This document shows positions 1 to 11,550 of a stretch of 64,000 nt of DNA, piece by piece; the stretch's first letter is position 1; the number at the start of each line of letters is the position of its first letter. Source of the stretch: Hemerocallis citrina (Eukaryota > Streptophyta > Magnoliopsida > Asparagales > Asphodelaceae); assembly GCA_017893485.1 (NCBI GenBank), contig CM030364.1, forward strand, positions 204,680,827 through 204,744,826, in the 5' to 3' direction. Below the pieces are notes generated by a model, which made no database searches, was not told the DNA's origin, and saw only the letters and a program-made list of their open reading frames with translations. The position numbers were made by a program, and so were the translations under genes.

Positions 1-530
1 AACCTCCTGACTTGTTGGAAAAGCCTAAGATTTTTGGTGGCTCACGGTACCATCCGAGCATCGAGTCCCCCTGTTGAACAGAGGAGAATTTTGGGGCTCG
101 CGGTACCATCCGAGCGCCGATCCTCCTGTCGAATAGAGGAGGATTTTGGGGCTCGCGGCACTTTCCGAGCGCCGAACCTCCTGTCGGATAGAGGAGGATT
201 TTGGGGCCTGCGGCACCCTCCGAGCGCCGAGCCCCCAGACATGTTGGAAAAGCCTGGGGTTTTTGGTGGCTCATGGTACCATCCGAGCGTCGAGTCTCCT
301 GTCGAAATAGAGGAGGATTTTAGGGCTCGCGGTATCATCCGAGGGCCGAGCCTCCTGACTTGTTGGAAAAGCCTGGAGTTTTTGGTAGCTCGCTATACCA
401 TCCGAGCGTCGAGCCCCCTGTTTAACAGAGGAGGATTTTGGGGCTCGCAGTACCATCCGAGCACCGAGCCTCCTAACTTGTTGGAAAAGCGTGGGGTCCT
501 CACTAGTGGCTGGCCATGCGTTCCAAGCTG
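1..530. repeat. Tandem array A-left with GCTCG-N10-CGAGC dyad
   Basis: About eight units of 50-65 bp lie upstream of the antisense gene of element A. Each contains a GGCTCGCGG half, a short spacer and ATCCGAGC, followed by GCCGA or TCGAG. The unit ends either in a TGTTGGAAAAGCC segment or in a GAGGAGGATTTTGGG segment, so two unit types are interleaved. The dyad is perfect in several units (for example around 90-115) and has one or two changes in others. Long frames stay open on both strands through the array, but they are repeat read-through and not genes. Confidence 0.85.
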
Positions 531-582
531 TTTGTATCGGCTGAGAGTGCCGAGGGTAAAGGGATAATTTTGCGCCACATGC

Positions 583-703
583 TGACGTCACATGCGCATG
601 AATCGAAGTGACTCGGTCTTAGTGGCTGTTGGATCTTGATGATCAAGATCCACCGGTTAGATCTTTTTGCGAAACTCGATGAGTCTCTTTCTCTATTATA
701 AAT
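583..703 (+). promoter_or_regulatory. Promoter-like region of the antisense gene, element A
   Basis: A palindromic bZIP-type site TGACGTCA lies at 583-590. A perfect 10+1+10 palindrome, GGATCTTGAT-G-ATCAAGATCC, lies at 631-651. TATAAAT at 697-703 is followed by a pyrimidine-rich stretch and the ATG at 853. The same three elements occur in the same order and at nearly the same spacing in element B (51624-51745), which argues for function. The factor that would bind is inferred only from the core motif. Confidence 0.6.
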
Positions 704-852
704 CCCCCCTCCCCCTCCTCCTCTCTTTCATTTCCTCACTTGTGTTTTCTAATTTTCAAGAACAGAGATTTTTTCTCGTTTGCTGTCGATGACCTTTTTC
801 CGGTGATCTTTCCGTTTGCACGATATTTTCAGGTTAGTATTTCTGATTCATA

Positions 853-3800
853 ATGTCGCGCTCTCAGTCTGGCTCCGAGGCAACCTTGTCTTCCGAGAAG
901 GAAGCTGAGTCACCTTTGACGTCTTGGTCCCTGGACAATTTTGGAATCAAGGAGGAGGTTCTGTCAGATCCAGGGTCTGATGGTAGGGATGAGGTAGTTT
1001 TTGTTGTACAACTTTTGAGATCCCGTAAGCCAGGGAAGGAGCCTGTGGATGAGGGCGAGGATAAAGAGGAAGAGAAGGACCCCGAGGGAAAGGGGGATGT
1101 TGAGGACGACGAGGATGAGGAGAAAGAGGAGGGCGATGAGGAAGAGCAGGACCCCGAAGGAGAGGGGGGCGATGAGGAAGAGCAGGACCCCAATGGAGAA
1201 AGGGACGTTGAGGATGAGGAGGACGAGGAGGAAGACCCCGAGGGGAACCAGGGGGAGCCCGATCAGGGTGCCGGGGGAGACGATGTTCGAGGAGGTGCGG
1301 GAGAAGGTACTGCAAGAGGGGTAGCCGAGGGCGAGGGTGACCTCCCTCCTCTGCCACCATTGTCGACCCCATCTCCAGAGAGGAAACCTCGTCCTCGTAG
1401 GAGAAAGAGGAAGTGGATCCGTCCAGATAGCCCCCCCGTGCCAGATAAATATGGCCCTGGACCGGGATTTGTGTTTGCCCCTGTCACCTTTAAAAATTCC
1501 GGGTCGATTAGGATGTATCCTGATGATGTTAAGGATCTCGCTCCGCTCCCCTCCGTGCCGGAGGACGAGAGTCGGATGAAGATCAGGATGGACGGTATCT
1601 AGTGTGTCCTGAGGGCGGACTACCTACACATCCTGAAGGCAGCCTACTTTATCCCCAAGGAGTTTGAACTCCTGATTCCGAGCCCCAAAATTCGTCCGAC
1701 CACCGCTCTTGTGCCGGGCTACTGCATTTTTCCCGAGGATGCCTTCATCTCGGGACTTAGGTTGCCGTTGCACCCCTTCATCGAGAGGGTTATGAATTGG
1801 GCGAAGTTGAGCCCGATGCAGTACGGCCCCAATTCGTAGAAACATTTGGTCTGCTTTATCTTAAAGTGTCAGGAGAAGGGGATCAAGCCGAGGCTTACAT
1901 ACTTCCGCACTATCTTGGGAATGAGCTCATTAGGTGATGCGGAGGGAATCTTATATCTTTCGCTGTGACCTCACAAGAAGGTGATGCACGGCCATCCAGA
2001 CTCTATCAAAGGATGGAAGGAGAAGTACTTCGTAGTCCGAAGCGAGAAGCCTTGGAGGATTCCAACTGCCTAGAACTTTTTTTAAGCCAAACCATAAACC
2101 TCCAAAGCGCAGCAAGTTGACGGAGAAAGAATGGGCGAAGGTGGAGAAGATCGTTGGGGGGCACAGTATAGGGTGGCCTCGAGTGACGGAAATGCACCTG
2201 GCCCGAGCCAGACTGAGCCCAGCCGACCCTAGTATATTTTTGTTCTGAATTTTCCTACCTTTCTGCCTTCGTATTAACATTTGCCGCTCTTCATCTATTT
2301 TGCAGAGATGACGGCCAAACAGCTTGACAACAGGCAGGCCTTGTTGGCATCACCGCCAAAAGGAGGGCGGAGAAGGAAAAGAAGGCGGAGCAAGAAAATG
2401 TGGCTGCCAAAGGCGCGGGGTCCGACAAGGGGCCGGCCTCGGAGGCTGTGGAGCCGTCCTCGAAGAGGGCGAAGAAGCATCACCACACGCCGAGGGCGTC
2501 TAGGGAGGTGGGGGGAAGCTCCGGTAGCAGAAAGACCTCCGAGGTCCTGGAGCAAAGGCTTTCCCCACCTCGGCCCAGTACCGAGCAGATGGTCGGGCAA
2601 AAGGGCCTGAGGCCACATGCCCCAGATTGGGGGGTTTTCACAGGAGATTCCCTGCTTGAGGGTCCAGTGGCCATAGAGGTGGTCAGGAACATCGCCACAG
2701 AGCGAGATCGTATGGCTTTGGCGACACAGACGTCTGAGATGGCCTTTATGAGGTGATCTCAGGTGCAGCTCTCGGTGAGTGCTTGTAATTTTGCTTGCAG
2801 TTTAGACTCTAGAATTTCTTCTAACTTTTTCTTCCTCGGACAGACGATTTTTCATGGGCAGCACTTTCAGAAGTGCTTGGAGAAGGAGGTCCTCATTGAG
2901 AGGAGGAATGCGGACAAGTATTTCCACGAGGTGACTAAGCTGTCGGACAAGCTGGAGGAGACTCGGAGCATGGAAGAGGTCCACGAGGCCCAAATGGCCT
3001 CGATAGCCGATTATCACAAGAAAAAGGTGGATCGCCTCAAGGAGAAGGCTCAGGCAGAAGCTGAGAAGGCGCGGAAGGCCATGGAGGAGGCGGAGATCAC
3101 CATGGTGGATACCCTGATCCTGGCACAGGACGAGGCTTATGATAAGGCTAAGGAGCATTTTTGGTTGATCTATCCGGACAAGAGGGTCGACCACCTCCAC
3201 TACAACTGGTAGCCCGAGCATCCGCCGACACCCAGTGGCGAGGATGATGGAACTGAGATGAGTCCCAGGACCACGGATTGGTGTGCGTATCGATCATAAA
3301 AGCTTAACAGATTTAATACGTGATCTAACCCTTTATAGCGGAAACTAGGGTTCATGAATTATACCTGCGATGAGAAGAAGACGATAGTTTCTAGCAACTT
3401 CGAGCCGTCAGCGACCCCAAGATCTTCTGCACGTATTCCTTCCTCGGGTTGGACGTCGGGTGGGCGACGGTCTCCCAACCTTTCTTCTCCTTGGCTGATC
3501 TCTCTTTCTCTCCTTACGTGAATCACGAATTTAGAGAAAACATCTTATCTTTTGATAATGATAATGACGGCTAGAGAATAGAGGATATATATAAGGCTAC
3601 GGCAGGGACCATGAGGAGAAATTAGGGCTAGGTCTCCTAACGAATCTGGGTATCCCGTGTTCAGCCTGAACAGACAACCCAGGCCCATTAACAATAGCTC
3701 GGTCCACTAAGGAGCTATTGTTGCACTACCTTCCTAATCCCAAGTTATATTTATGGGCTCCTTTTATTATATGCTCGTTCAGCTCCCCATGTTAAGATAT

Positions 3801-5277
3801 CGAATGTCCGTCGATCAAATTAAGTTACTGACAACTATATTGATCAACATCTTTTATTCTTAAGTAGTACTACTCAACTTTATTTGTCATGTCGGATGTA
3901 ATCCACCTGCAGGGTTTACATGACAATCCTTATGAGCTCCTTAAGGGGACATCATCAACCCGACGTATCGGGACATGGATTCCTTTTACAATCAACAGCC
4001 CATCATACATACAATGTTATTACCCAATTCATAGAGGTTGTTGATCCATAATGAATCTCACTCTTTTATGAGTCAAAGTAATGCACACTGCATATACATG
4101 TCTGTTATTATATCTGGATTAAGAGCATAAGCATCCATAATAACAGAGGTGTTTGTTCTCTTTTGTAGTCAGTACAAAGAGAACAACCTCAAGTGGTCTT
4201 GTTCAATACACACAAAGTGTACTAGTGTAAACCTATAGTCAAGATAGACTAATACCAGATTACACTACAACCTTTCCAATGGATTATCCAAGTCCATCTA
4301 GATTGTGAACTATTTATATATTCCATAGGGAACTGATAATATGATCTTCTGTGTGTCACCTCACACCATATTATCAACCTTATAGAATATCAGATACTTG
4401 CATTAATATTATAATAAACACAATATGCAAACATATGCCCATATGATTCTCATTCAAAAAAAAAAGGAAATAAAGTTAATACAAAAGTGATGCTTTCAGT
4501 ATATAACCCTAACAGAGGAGATGGGGGACCCTTACCAAGAGAAGGTCGGGGGCGACCCTGCTGAAGAAGAGGTGCCACCCCCCCTCCCCCCTCCCCCCTC
4601 AAGCATAGTTTAGGTTCTCCCTTTTGATTTTGTAAACGCCTTGCGCGGACTGGACACCGCTTTTTGTAGTACAAAAATTTTGAACTTAATGCAAGATAAT
4701 TTTTTGGCCGATGCTCCATGACTTGTGCTTTTTTAGTCTCCTTTGTGACTTGTTGTTTTTCTCGTCTTTTTGATAGACGCATGAGGTCCTCGGTGCCAAC
4801 CATATTTCGACCGAGGTCTCCTTGGTCTAAGCTGGGCTGGGGGCCATGGAGAGTGCTCTAGCTCGCCAACGTAAGCAGGCTCAGGAGCGAGCGGCCGTAG
4901 TGAATTACTTTATGAATAAGTCTAGGGAGCTCAGCTTGGAGGTCGCTCGTCTGAGGAAAGCCGTAGCCGACCGGGACTGGTGGGTAATTGAGACGAACTG
5001 GTCGATCTCGGATGCCTCGAGTGGACGGTCGGCTTCGGAGTCTTTTTTTCGTGAAGCTGTTGTTGAGAAAGAGTTGGAGATTCGCAGGTTGAAGCTGGTG
5101 CTAGGCGCCGGTTTAATCGAGAAGGCGAGCAATTCCGTACTAGGACCTTCTCCGATCGTTTTCTTGGCGGGGCCCCAGCCTGACGATGCGGAAAGCTCAG
5201 TTGCTGGAGAGCCTTTTCCGGTTGGGCCAGCCGAGCGTGAGAAGGAACCCCAGAGAAGCACCGAATTTGAGTTTTAA
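853..5277 (+). pseudogene. Antisense extra gene (PF04195-like retrotransposon protein) of element A, broken
   Basis: This plus-strand gene lies opposite to gag-pol. The first block (853-1602) encodes an acidic, Glu/Asp-rich N-terminus, a basic patch and the start of the conserved region, then hits a TAG. The homologous frame continues to about 2230 with further in-frame stops, including one just before the sequence KHLVCFILKCQEKG. An intron-like gap (GTATAT to GCAG, about 2232-2307) matches the intron of element B. Exon-like blocks follow at 2308-2755 and 2840-3212; the latter is a Lys/Glu-rich coiled-coil segment absent from element B. A solo LTR interrupts at 3282-4514. A last block (4846-5277, 143 codons, starting MESALARQRK) matches element B 53781-54203, and a GAGTAATAAA poly(A)-like signal follows at 5340. 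The product is a pseudogene. The biochemical role of this protein family is not known to me. Confidence 0.8.
3282..4514 (-). mobile_element. Solo Ty1/copia-type LTR inside element A
   Basis: Read on the minus strand this 1.23-kb block starts TGTTAGGGTTATATACTG and ends GATACGCACA, the usual TG...CA ends of an LTR. It has a TATATATA promoter-like stretch near 3585-3595 and no coding capacity. It separates the coiled-coil block of the antisense gene from its last block, and element B lacks it, so it is an insertion. I do not recognise a TSD: ATTGG is on the left and GAGGA on the right. It may be a solo LTR formed by recombination between elements, or its duplication has decayed. Confidence 0.7.
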
Positions 5278-5716
5278 GCCGAGCGATGAGTGATTTGTAA
5301 GCTTTTCATTGTATTTGTGCTGCCGTTTCTGGCGCTCAATGAGTAATAAAAAAAACTTTCGACTTCTTTAAATTTGATGATTCATTGAGTGAGGATTGTT
5401 GCCGAGCTCGACCTTGTAAGGGGCCGACACAGAGGCAAAAAGGCCGCACAGTAGCTCCTTGCAGACAACACATAATGAGTGACGTTTTGCCTTTCGATAA
5501 GCATTAATGGCGACATTTCGCCTTCCGTTGTTTGGACCTCCCGATGCAATAAATATACTTCTTAGGGGGCAATATAACCCCCATCCCCTCATTATTTTTT
5601 ATCAAGAATTGAGATTGACTCATCTACCATAAGATTTGGGTGCCTGCCGAAGGCAGGCATCCTAAAGGTAGAACTTTGGTCCGAGAGTTCCGGATTAGTG
5701 GCGCACCAATCACCCT

Positions 5717-5892
5717 CGAACAATTCGGGGTTTTGGCTTTGAGGATCGTAAAATCCCGGGTTGTTCATTGGTGAGTGGTGGGCCGATCAATTGGTTCGGA
5801 GGCTCAGTGTGAGTACCGGGTCGGTGTCTCCCCTACTGCCCTCGAACAATTCGGAGTTTTGGCTCTGAAAGTCGTAAACCCCGAGTTGCTCG
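5717..5892. repeat. Hairpin repeats downstream of the antisense gene, element A
   Basis: Two units (5717-5766 and 5843-5892) each begin with CGAACAATTCGGGGTTT or a close variant and end with its near-complement around AAACCCCGAGTTG. Each could fold into a stem of about 16 bp with a loop of about 16 nt. Element B has equivalent units at 54690-54741 and 54835-54885. Confidence 0.65.
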
Positions 5893-5984
5893 AGGGTGAG
5901 AGGTGGGTTAACCATTGGTCCGGGGCTCGGGGCGTTTGCCGAAGGCGGGCGCCCTAAACCTTAATGAAAACTTTTTGAAATGGC

Positions 5985-6770
5985 TGTGGGGGAAGGTCGT
6001 TGCCGGGCGTAAAAAGGTATGGCTTGAAAGAGCCAATGCCTTGCCCGAGGTCGACACCGATCCCTCACTTGCACGTCTTGACGGATAGTGTGGGCGTAGC
6101 TGAAGGTCATCGTCGAGCATAAAGATCGCGTTGTTTTGAAAAAAGGCCAATGCCTTGCTTGAGGTCGACGACGAGCCCCCACACCTGTTCTGAGGTATAT
6201 AGCACAGGTGTAGCTGGCGGTTGCCGCCAAGCGCATAGGTTGATGGGCTTGAACAAGCCCAAACCATGCTCGAGGTAGATGCCGAGCCTCCATACCTTGG
6301 AGAAGTCGGTGATGGGCGTAGCTGAAGGTTGTCACCAAGCGTAAAGGTCGCGTGGCTTTGAAAAAAGCCAAACACCTTGCCCGAGGTCGATGACGAGCCC
6401 CCATACCTGTTCTGAGGTAGATAGCACGGGTGTAACTAGTGGTTGCCGCCGAGCGCATAGAGGTTGATGGGCTTGGACAAGCCCAAACCATGCCCGAGGG
6501 AGATGCCGAGCCTCCATACCTTAGAGAAGCCGGTGATGGGCGTAGCTGAAGGTCGTCACCGAGTGTAAAGGTCACGTGGCTTTGAAAAAAGCCAAATGCC
6601 TTGCTCGAGGTCGACGACGGGCCCCCACACCTGTTCTTAGGTAGATAGCACGGGTGTGGCTGGCGGTTGCCGCCGAGCGCGTAGGTTGATGGGCTTGAAC
6701 AAGTCCAAACCATCCCCGAGGCAGATGCTAAGCCCCCATGCCTTAGAGAATCCGGTGATGTATATTTTTT
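5985..6770. repeat. About 224-bp tandem array, element A
   Basis: About 3.4 copies of a unit with a period of 222-224 bp, measured between the TTGC of the CCTTGC(C/T)(C/T)GAGGTCGA motif at 6155, 6377 and 6601. Each unit contains GGTTGATGGGCTTGAACAAG, GCCGAGCC(T/C)CCATACCTT and a GAAGGTCGTC(A/G)CCGAGCG segment. The homologous array in element B has a period of exactly 224 bp. It lies between gag-pol and the antisense gene, a usual place for Tat-element satellites. Confidence 0.85.
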
Positions 6771-6779
6771 CTTCTAGCT

Positions 6780-7195
6780 CAAGGCACCGTTCGGGGGCCG
6801 AGGCCCGAGTTTGTATGAGAAGTTTTTTGTGGCTCGCGGTGACATCCGAGCACCGAGCGCTAAGCTTGTAAGAGAAGCATTTTATGGCTCGCGGTGATAT
6901 CCGAGCATCGAGCGTTAAGCTTGTAAGATAAGCATTTTATGGCTCGCGATGACATCCGAGCATCGAGCGTTAAGCTTGTAAGGGAAGCCCTTTGTGGCTC
7001 GCGGTGACATCAGAGCATCGAGCGTTAAGCTTGTAAGGGAAGCTCTTTGTGGCTCGCGGTGACATCCGAGCCTCGAGCGTTAAGCTTGTAAGAGAAGCTT
7101 TTTGTGGCTCACGGTTTCTTCCGAGTGCCAAACCCTAAGCTAGTAAGAGAAGCTTTTTGTGGCTCGCGGTTTCTTCCGAGTGCCGAGCCCAAAAC
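6780..7195. repeat. Tandem array A-right with GCTCG-N10-CGAGC dyad
   Basis: About seven units of 55-57 bp, each with GTGGCTCGCGGTGACATCCG or a variant, then AGC(A/C)(T/C)CGAGCG and TTAAGCTTGTAAG(A/G)GAAGC. The dyad halves GCTCG and CGAGC stay 10 nt apart. The array is next to the 3' end of the pol region and is homologous to element B 56215-56800. Confidence 0.85.
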
Positions 7196-7329
7196 GTATT
7201 CTTTAAAGAAAGCTAATACGAAGCCAAAACTTGTTTTAAGAAAGCTGGCATAATTACAATATACTTGAACTTTACAAAAATAAGGCACGACGTGCTGATT
7301 ACATTTTTCATCATTTTCATTGGGTGAAG

Positions 7330-10300
7330 AGGCTAACCCTCTCCTTCTAGGAATTTGATGAGGTGCTCTGCGTTCTAGGGCCTCTTGACAACCTTGCCTT
7401 CCGGGTCGGTTAGGCGGTACATGTCTTGAGAGCGTCAGCCTAGGCATTCTACTCTTTGGATTCGTCAAAGGACGCCAAGAGTCGCTGGACCTCGGCCAAG
7501 TACCTGATCATCCGATCGTCACGGGCCTCGTACTCTCCAGTGATCTGATTAACAACGAGCTAAGAGTCGCTAAAGGCCCTGATCTGTCTGGCGCCTACCT
7601 AGTGCACCAAGGTGAGCCTGGCAATTATGGCCTAATACTCAGCCTCATTGTTAGAGGCTGGAAAGTTGAGGCAAAGGCAATATTGGAGGAGGAAACTGTC
7701 AGGGACTCACAGAATGATGCCCGCACCACTCCCCGCTTCGCAGGAGGACCCGTCGACGTAAACTTTCCACGTCTGGTCGACCTCCCCGCTTTCAATTTGC
7801 TAGGAGATGGTGAATTCCGTAATGAACTTGGCGAGGGCCTGCCCTTTGATGGTTGTCCTTGACTGGTAGATAATGTCGTATTGACTGAGCTCGATCGACC
7901 ATTTGACTAGTCGTCCGGAGCTCTCGGGCTTGTAGAGAACGGCCTTCAGAGGCTGTTCTGTGAGCACTTGAATTGAATGCGCTTGGAAATTGGGAAGGAG
8001 CTTCCGTGCGGCCATGACCAAGGCGTATGCTACCTTCTCCTTTTTTGGTCTCGGCTGTGAGAAGAACCTTGCTCGCGTAGTATAAGGGCTTCTGAACTCC
8101 GTCTTCTTCTCGGACGAGGACAGCACTGAGCATATTTTCCGAGGTCAAAAGATAAAGCCAGAGTGGCTCACCTGGTTCGGGTTCGGGCTTGCTGAGAAGA
8201 GGAGGGTTGGCGAGGTACTCTTTCAATTGGGCGAACGCCTCTTGTTGTTGAGTACCCCACTCGAACCCTCCGGTTCCGTGCAAAGCCTTGAAGAATGGGA
8301 GGGACTTCTCTCCAAACTTGGAGAGAAAACGGCCGATGGTCGCCAATCTTCCCGTGAGCCTCTGGACTTCCATGATGTTTCTAGGGGAGGCCATGTCTAT
8401 TATGGCTTGGATTTTCTCGGGGTTCGCCTCGATGCCGCATTGGCTGACGACGAACCCGAAGAATTTTCCCGACGAGATGCCGAATGCACACTTCGCCGGA
8501 TTGAGTCTCATATTGTGGGTCCGAAGGACCCCAAAGGCTTCTTCCAGGTCGGTGACGTGGTCCTGGCCCCACTGGCTCTTGACGAGCATGTCGTTAACAT
8601 ATACCACTATGTTGCGGCCAATTTAATCTTTGAAGACTCAGTTGACTAGCCTCTGATATGTAGCACTGGCGTTCTTTAACCCGAAGGGCATAACCCAGTA
8701 GCAATAAAGACCTTGGTCCGTGACGAAGGATGTCTTAGCTATATCAGGGGGGTACATTCGGAACTGGTTGTGGCCTGAGAAGGCATCCATGAAAGAAAGG
8801 AGCTCGTGACCCTACGTTGTGTCGATGAGAGCGTCGATGCTAGGGAGAAGGAACGGATCTTTGGGGTACGCCTTGTTGAGGTCGGTAAAGTCTATGCAAA
8901 TCCTCCAGCTCCCACTCGCCTTTCTGACCATCACGATGTTCGCCAGCCACTCAGGATAGCTGACCTCCTGTATGAAACGAGCAGACAAGAGTTTGTCTAC
9001 ATCTGCTTTTCACTGCCTACTGCCTTTTCGGGGCGAACTTACGTCGCTTTTAGACGATAGGCTTCGAGCCGGGGATAACGTTGAGTTTGTGCATGATCAG
9101 GTCTTCGGAGATCTCGGGCACATCGGAAGGCTTCCAGGCGAAGAGGTCGACATTGCGGCGAATGCAGTCGATCAGGTCGGATTTGAGGCTGGAAGCGAGG
9201 GAGCAGCTCACTCGGAACCACTTCGATACGTTCCCGTCTCGAACGAGACTTCCTCTAGTTCATCTGTCGGCTCAGGTTCTGGCTGGCTTCTCTCGGGCTG
9301 TAGCTCGACGGCGTCCAGGGGAAACACACTGCCCCCGACTGCCATCATGTAGCATGACCGTGCTGCTTCCTGGTTTCCTCGGAAGATTCCGACACTTGAC
9401 TTGGTGGGGAATTTCAGTTTTTAGTGGTAGGCCGAGGGGACAGCCTGGAGGGAGCAGAGCCTCGGTCGGCCGAGGATGGCGTTGTAGGCTGCCTTGACAT
9501 TTACAACTATGGAGTCCATCGACTCGGTCCGTCTATGAGGGGTCGTACCGGTGGTGATGTCTAAGGTCACGATCTTCTCTATTGGCACCGGGACGCCGGA
9601 GAACCCGTGCAGGGTGTATCCGACTGGCTTTAGCTTATCCCGGAAGAGTTTGAGGTTCTCGAATGCTTCTAGGAAGACAATGTTCACCGAGCTCCCGTTG
9701 TCCACGAGGATTCGACGAGCCTCGTAGTTCTTCATACAGAGGCTGATGACGAGCGCATCGCAGTGAGGAAGCCTAACTCCCTCCAGGTCTTCCCCTGAGA
9801 AGGAGACAGGGAGTTGCTAGACCTGGGGGGAAGGGAGACCCTGGACGGCATTTACCTCTTGGACGAATGCCTTGCAGGAAGTGCTTGACTCTCCTGCCAT
9901 GGGCCCTCCGTGGATGCAATGCAAGATGTCTCGACCCTCGGTTTCTTCATGTTCATGGTTCGGCTCGGGATGCGGTCTAGGTGTTCGAGGAGAAGGCGAA
10001 GGCCTTTGGTTCCTCATGTCCCTTTGATCCCAGTCGTCTCCTCGTTTGAATTCCCGGAGGTACCCCCGTTGGATGAGAGCCTCGATTTCGTCCTTCAGGG
10101 TGAGGCAGTGGTCGGTTTCGTGCCCGTTATCTCGGTGGAAGCGGCAGTAAAATCGCTGATCCCTTTTCTTATTGTTGGCCGGTTGAGGGGGAAACTGGAC
10201 GAGGTCCCTGTCTTCGATTGCTAAGAGGATAGTTGACACGTTTTATGTCAGCGGTGTGTACCTCTCGAAGCATGGGATCAGAGGGACCCTCTTCATGATG

Positions 10301-11470
10301 GTTCCGTCTTTTGGGACCTTCTTAGCTGGCTCTGCCTCGTCGGCCTTTCGCTTCCCCTTCCCCGGGACTTCTTTGACACTGGATTTAGGACCTCCTCGGC
10401 CCGGATGTACTTTTCGACCCAGCTGAGAAGGTCAGGAAAATCGAGGGGATGCTTCTTTGCAAGGGATGCCTTTAGCTGGCCGTGCCGGACGTTGTGCCGG
10501 AATGTTGCCAATGTGACCCCGGCGTCGAAGGAGGAGACCGACCTTGCCTCCGTAGTGAACCTCCGGACGAACTGCCGGAGGGACTCTCCTTCCTTCTGTC
10601 GGAGGTCCAGTAGGGACGCGCTCGTCTTCTCAGCTTTTCTGTTGGTAACGAAGTGGGCCAGAAAATTGGCCTCCAGCTGATCGAACGAGTAGAGCGAGCC
10701 GGGGACAAGCTTGGAGAACCATTCCCGAGCCGGGCCCCGGAGGGTGGCAGAGAAAGCACGGCGTAGGAGGGGATCCGAAACACTGTGAATCATCATGAGG
10801 GTCTTGAAATCCGCCATGTGATCAGCAGGATCACCCTCGCCGTCATTTGTCTCGAATTGAGGTCGGAAATTCTGGGGTATTTCTGCTTGTAGGATTGTAG
10901 CGGAGAAAGGAGGTCGGGTAGGCCTGTGACCCTGAGTCGGTCTCGCGCCACCGTTGCCGAAGTGGTCGAGCTGGTTCTCCATTTCCTGGAGGCATTTAGG
11001 ATGTCCTCGTCATACTCCGACGGGACTGTCGGGCCGCGTGACGCGCTTGCCCCGATATTCGATCGCGAGTGAGAGCGGTGTAGCGTTTCGTTGACAGGGG
11101 TCCCTAGAATGGCCTCCATGATCTCTTTCCGGAAGTCTTGGAACTCCCAGTGGGTGACTGGAGCCTGTTCGGCCGAGTTACGCCGGGGGCGGCGGTCTCC
11201 GGCCGATGCGGCTGAGCGCCGGCTCCCACCCTTGGGGTGGATGTCTGGGATGGTTCGGGGCCAGTTGGAACCGACCCCTCCCTTAGTCCGACTTTCCTGT
11301 CGATTCTGGATGACCCCGCGCAGGTCGGGTACGACCGGGCGAGAGGCACCCGACTGGTGTCAGAGGCTGATCCTTGGATTGTTGGATCCGTAAGTGTCGG
11401 CGGCGACGTCCTGAGGAGGAACGCCTTGGCGACGTGTAGAGGTGACGGCTCTTCTGGGCTTGGGTCCCAT
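7330..11470 (-). pseudogene. Gag-pol remnant of element A, integrase deleted
   Basis: Gag starts at an ATG at 11470 (MGPKPRRAV). The capsid-like part is open at 10982-10293, with AREWFSKLVPGS and YSFDQLEANFLAHFV. A zinc-knuckle variant (CRFHRDNGHETDHC) is near 10140. The protease-like VDNGSSVNI is near 9700. RT lies around 9000-8400, but its catalytic box reads YVND instead of YVDD. The RNase H segments end near 7440 and are joined directly to the last codons of the integrase C-terminus (7340-7420). Compared with element B about 1.3 kb, essentially the whole integrase, is missing. Several stops and frameshifts break the frame. The second RNase H has the same in-frame TGA (GIIL then stop) as element B. 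It cannot make a working polyprotein. Confidence 0.88.
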
Positions 11471-11528
11471 GTGAGCTCGGGTTGATGTATTGCCATTGAT
11501 GGGGTTCGAACTGATGTCCGTACCGAGT

Positions 11529-11550
11529 TTTCCCACAGACGGCGCCAACC
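11529..11550 (-). other. Primer-binding site, element A
   Basis: Directly inside the 5' LTR on the minus strand is GGTTGGCGCCGTCTGTGGGA. The TGGCGCCGTCTGTGGGA part is a primer-binding site of the type used by plant Ty3/gypsy elements. I have not assigned the tRNA. Confidence 0.7.

Noticed and set aside
2281..2618. Overlapping frames of 107-118 codons on both strands
   Set aside because: Only the plus frame continuous with the antisense gene has a homologue in element B; the others are shadows.
5961..6713. 250-codon minus-strand frame in the 224-bp array of element A, and similar frames at 55430-56160
   Set aside because: These follow the repeat units and have no independent coding signature.
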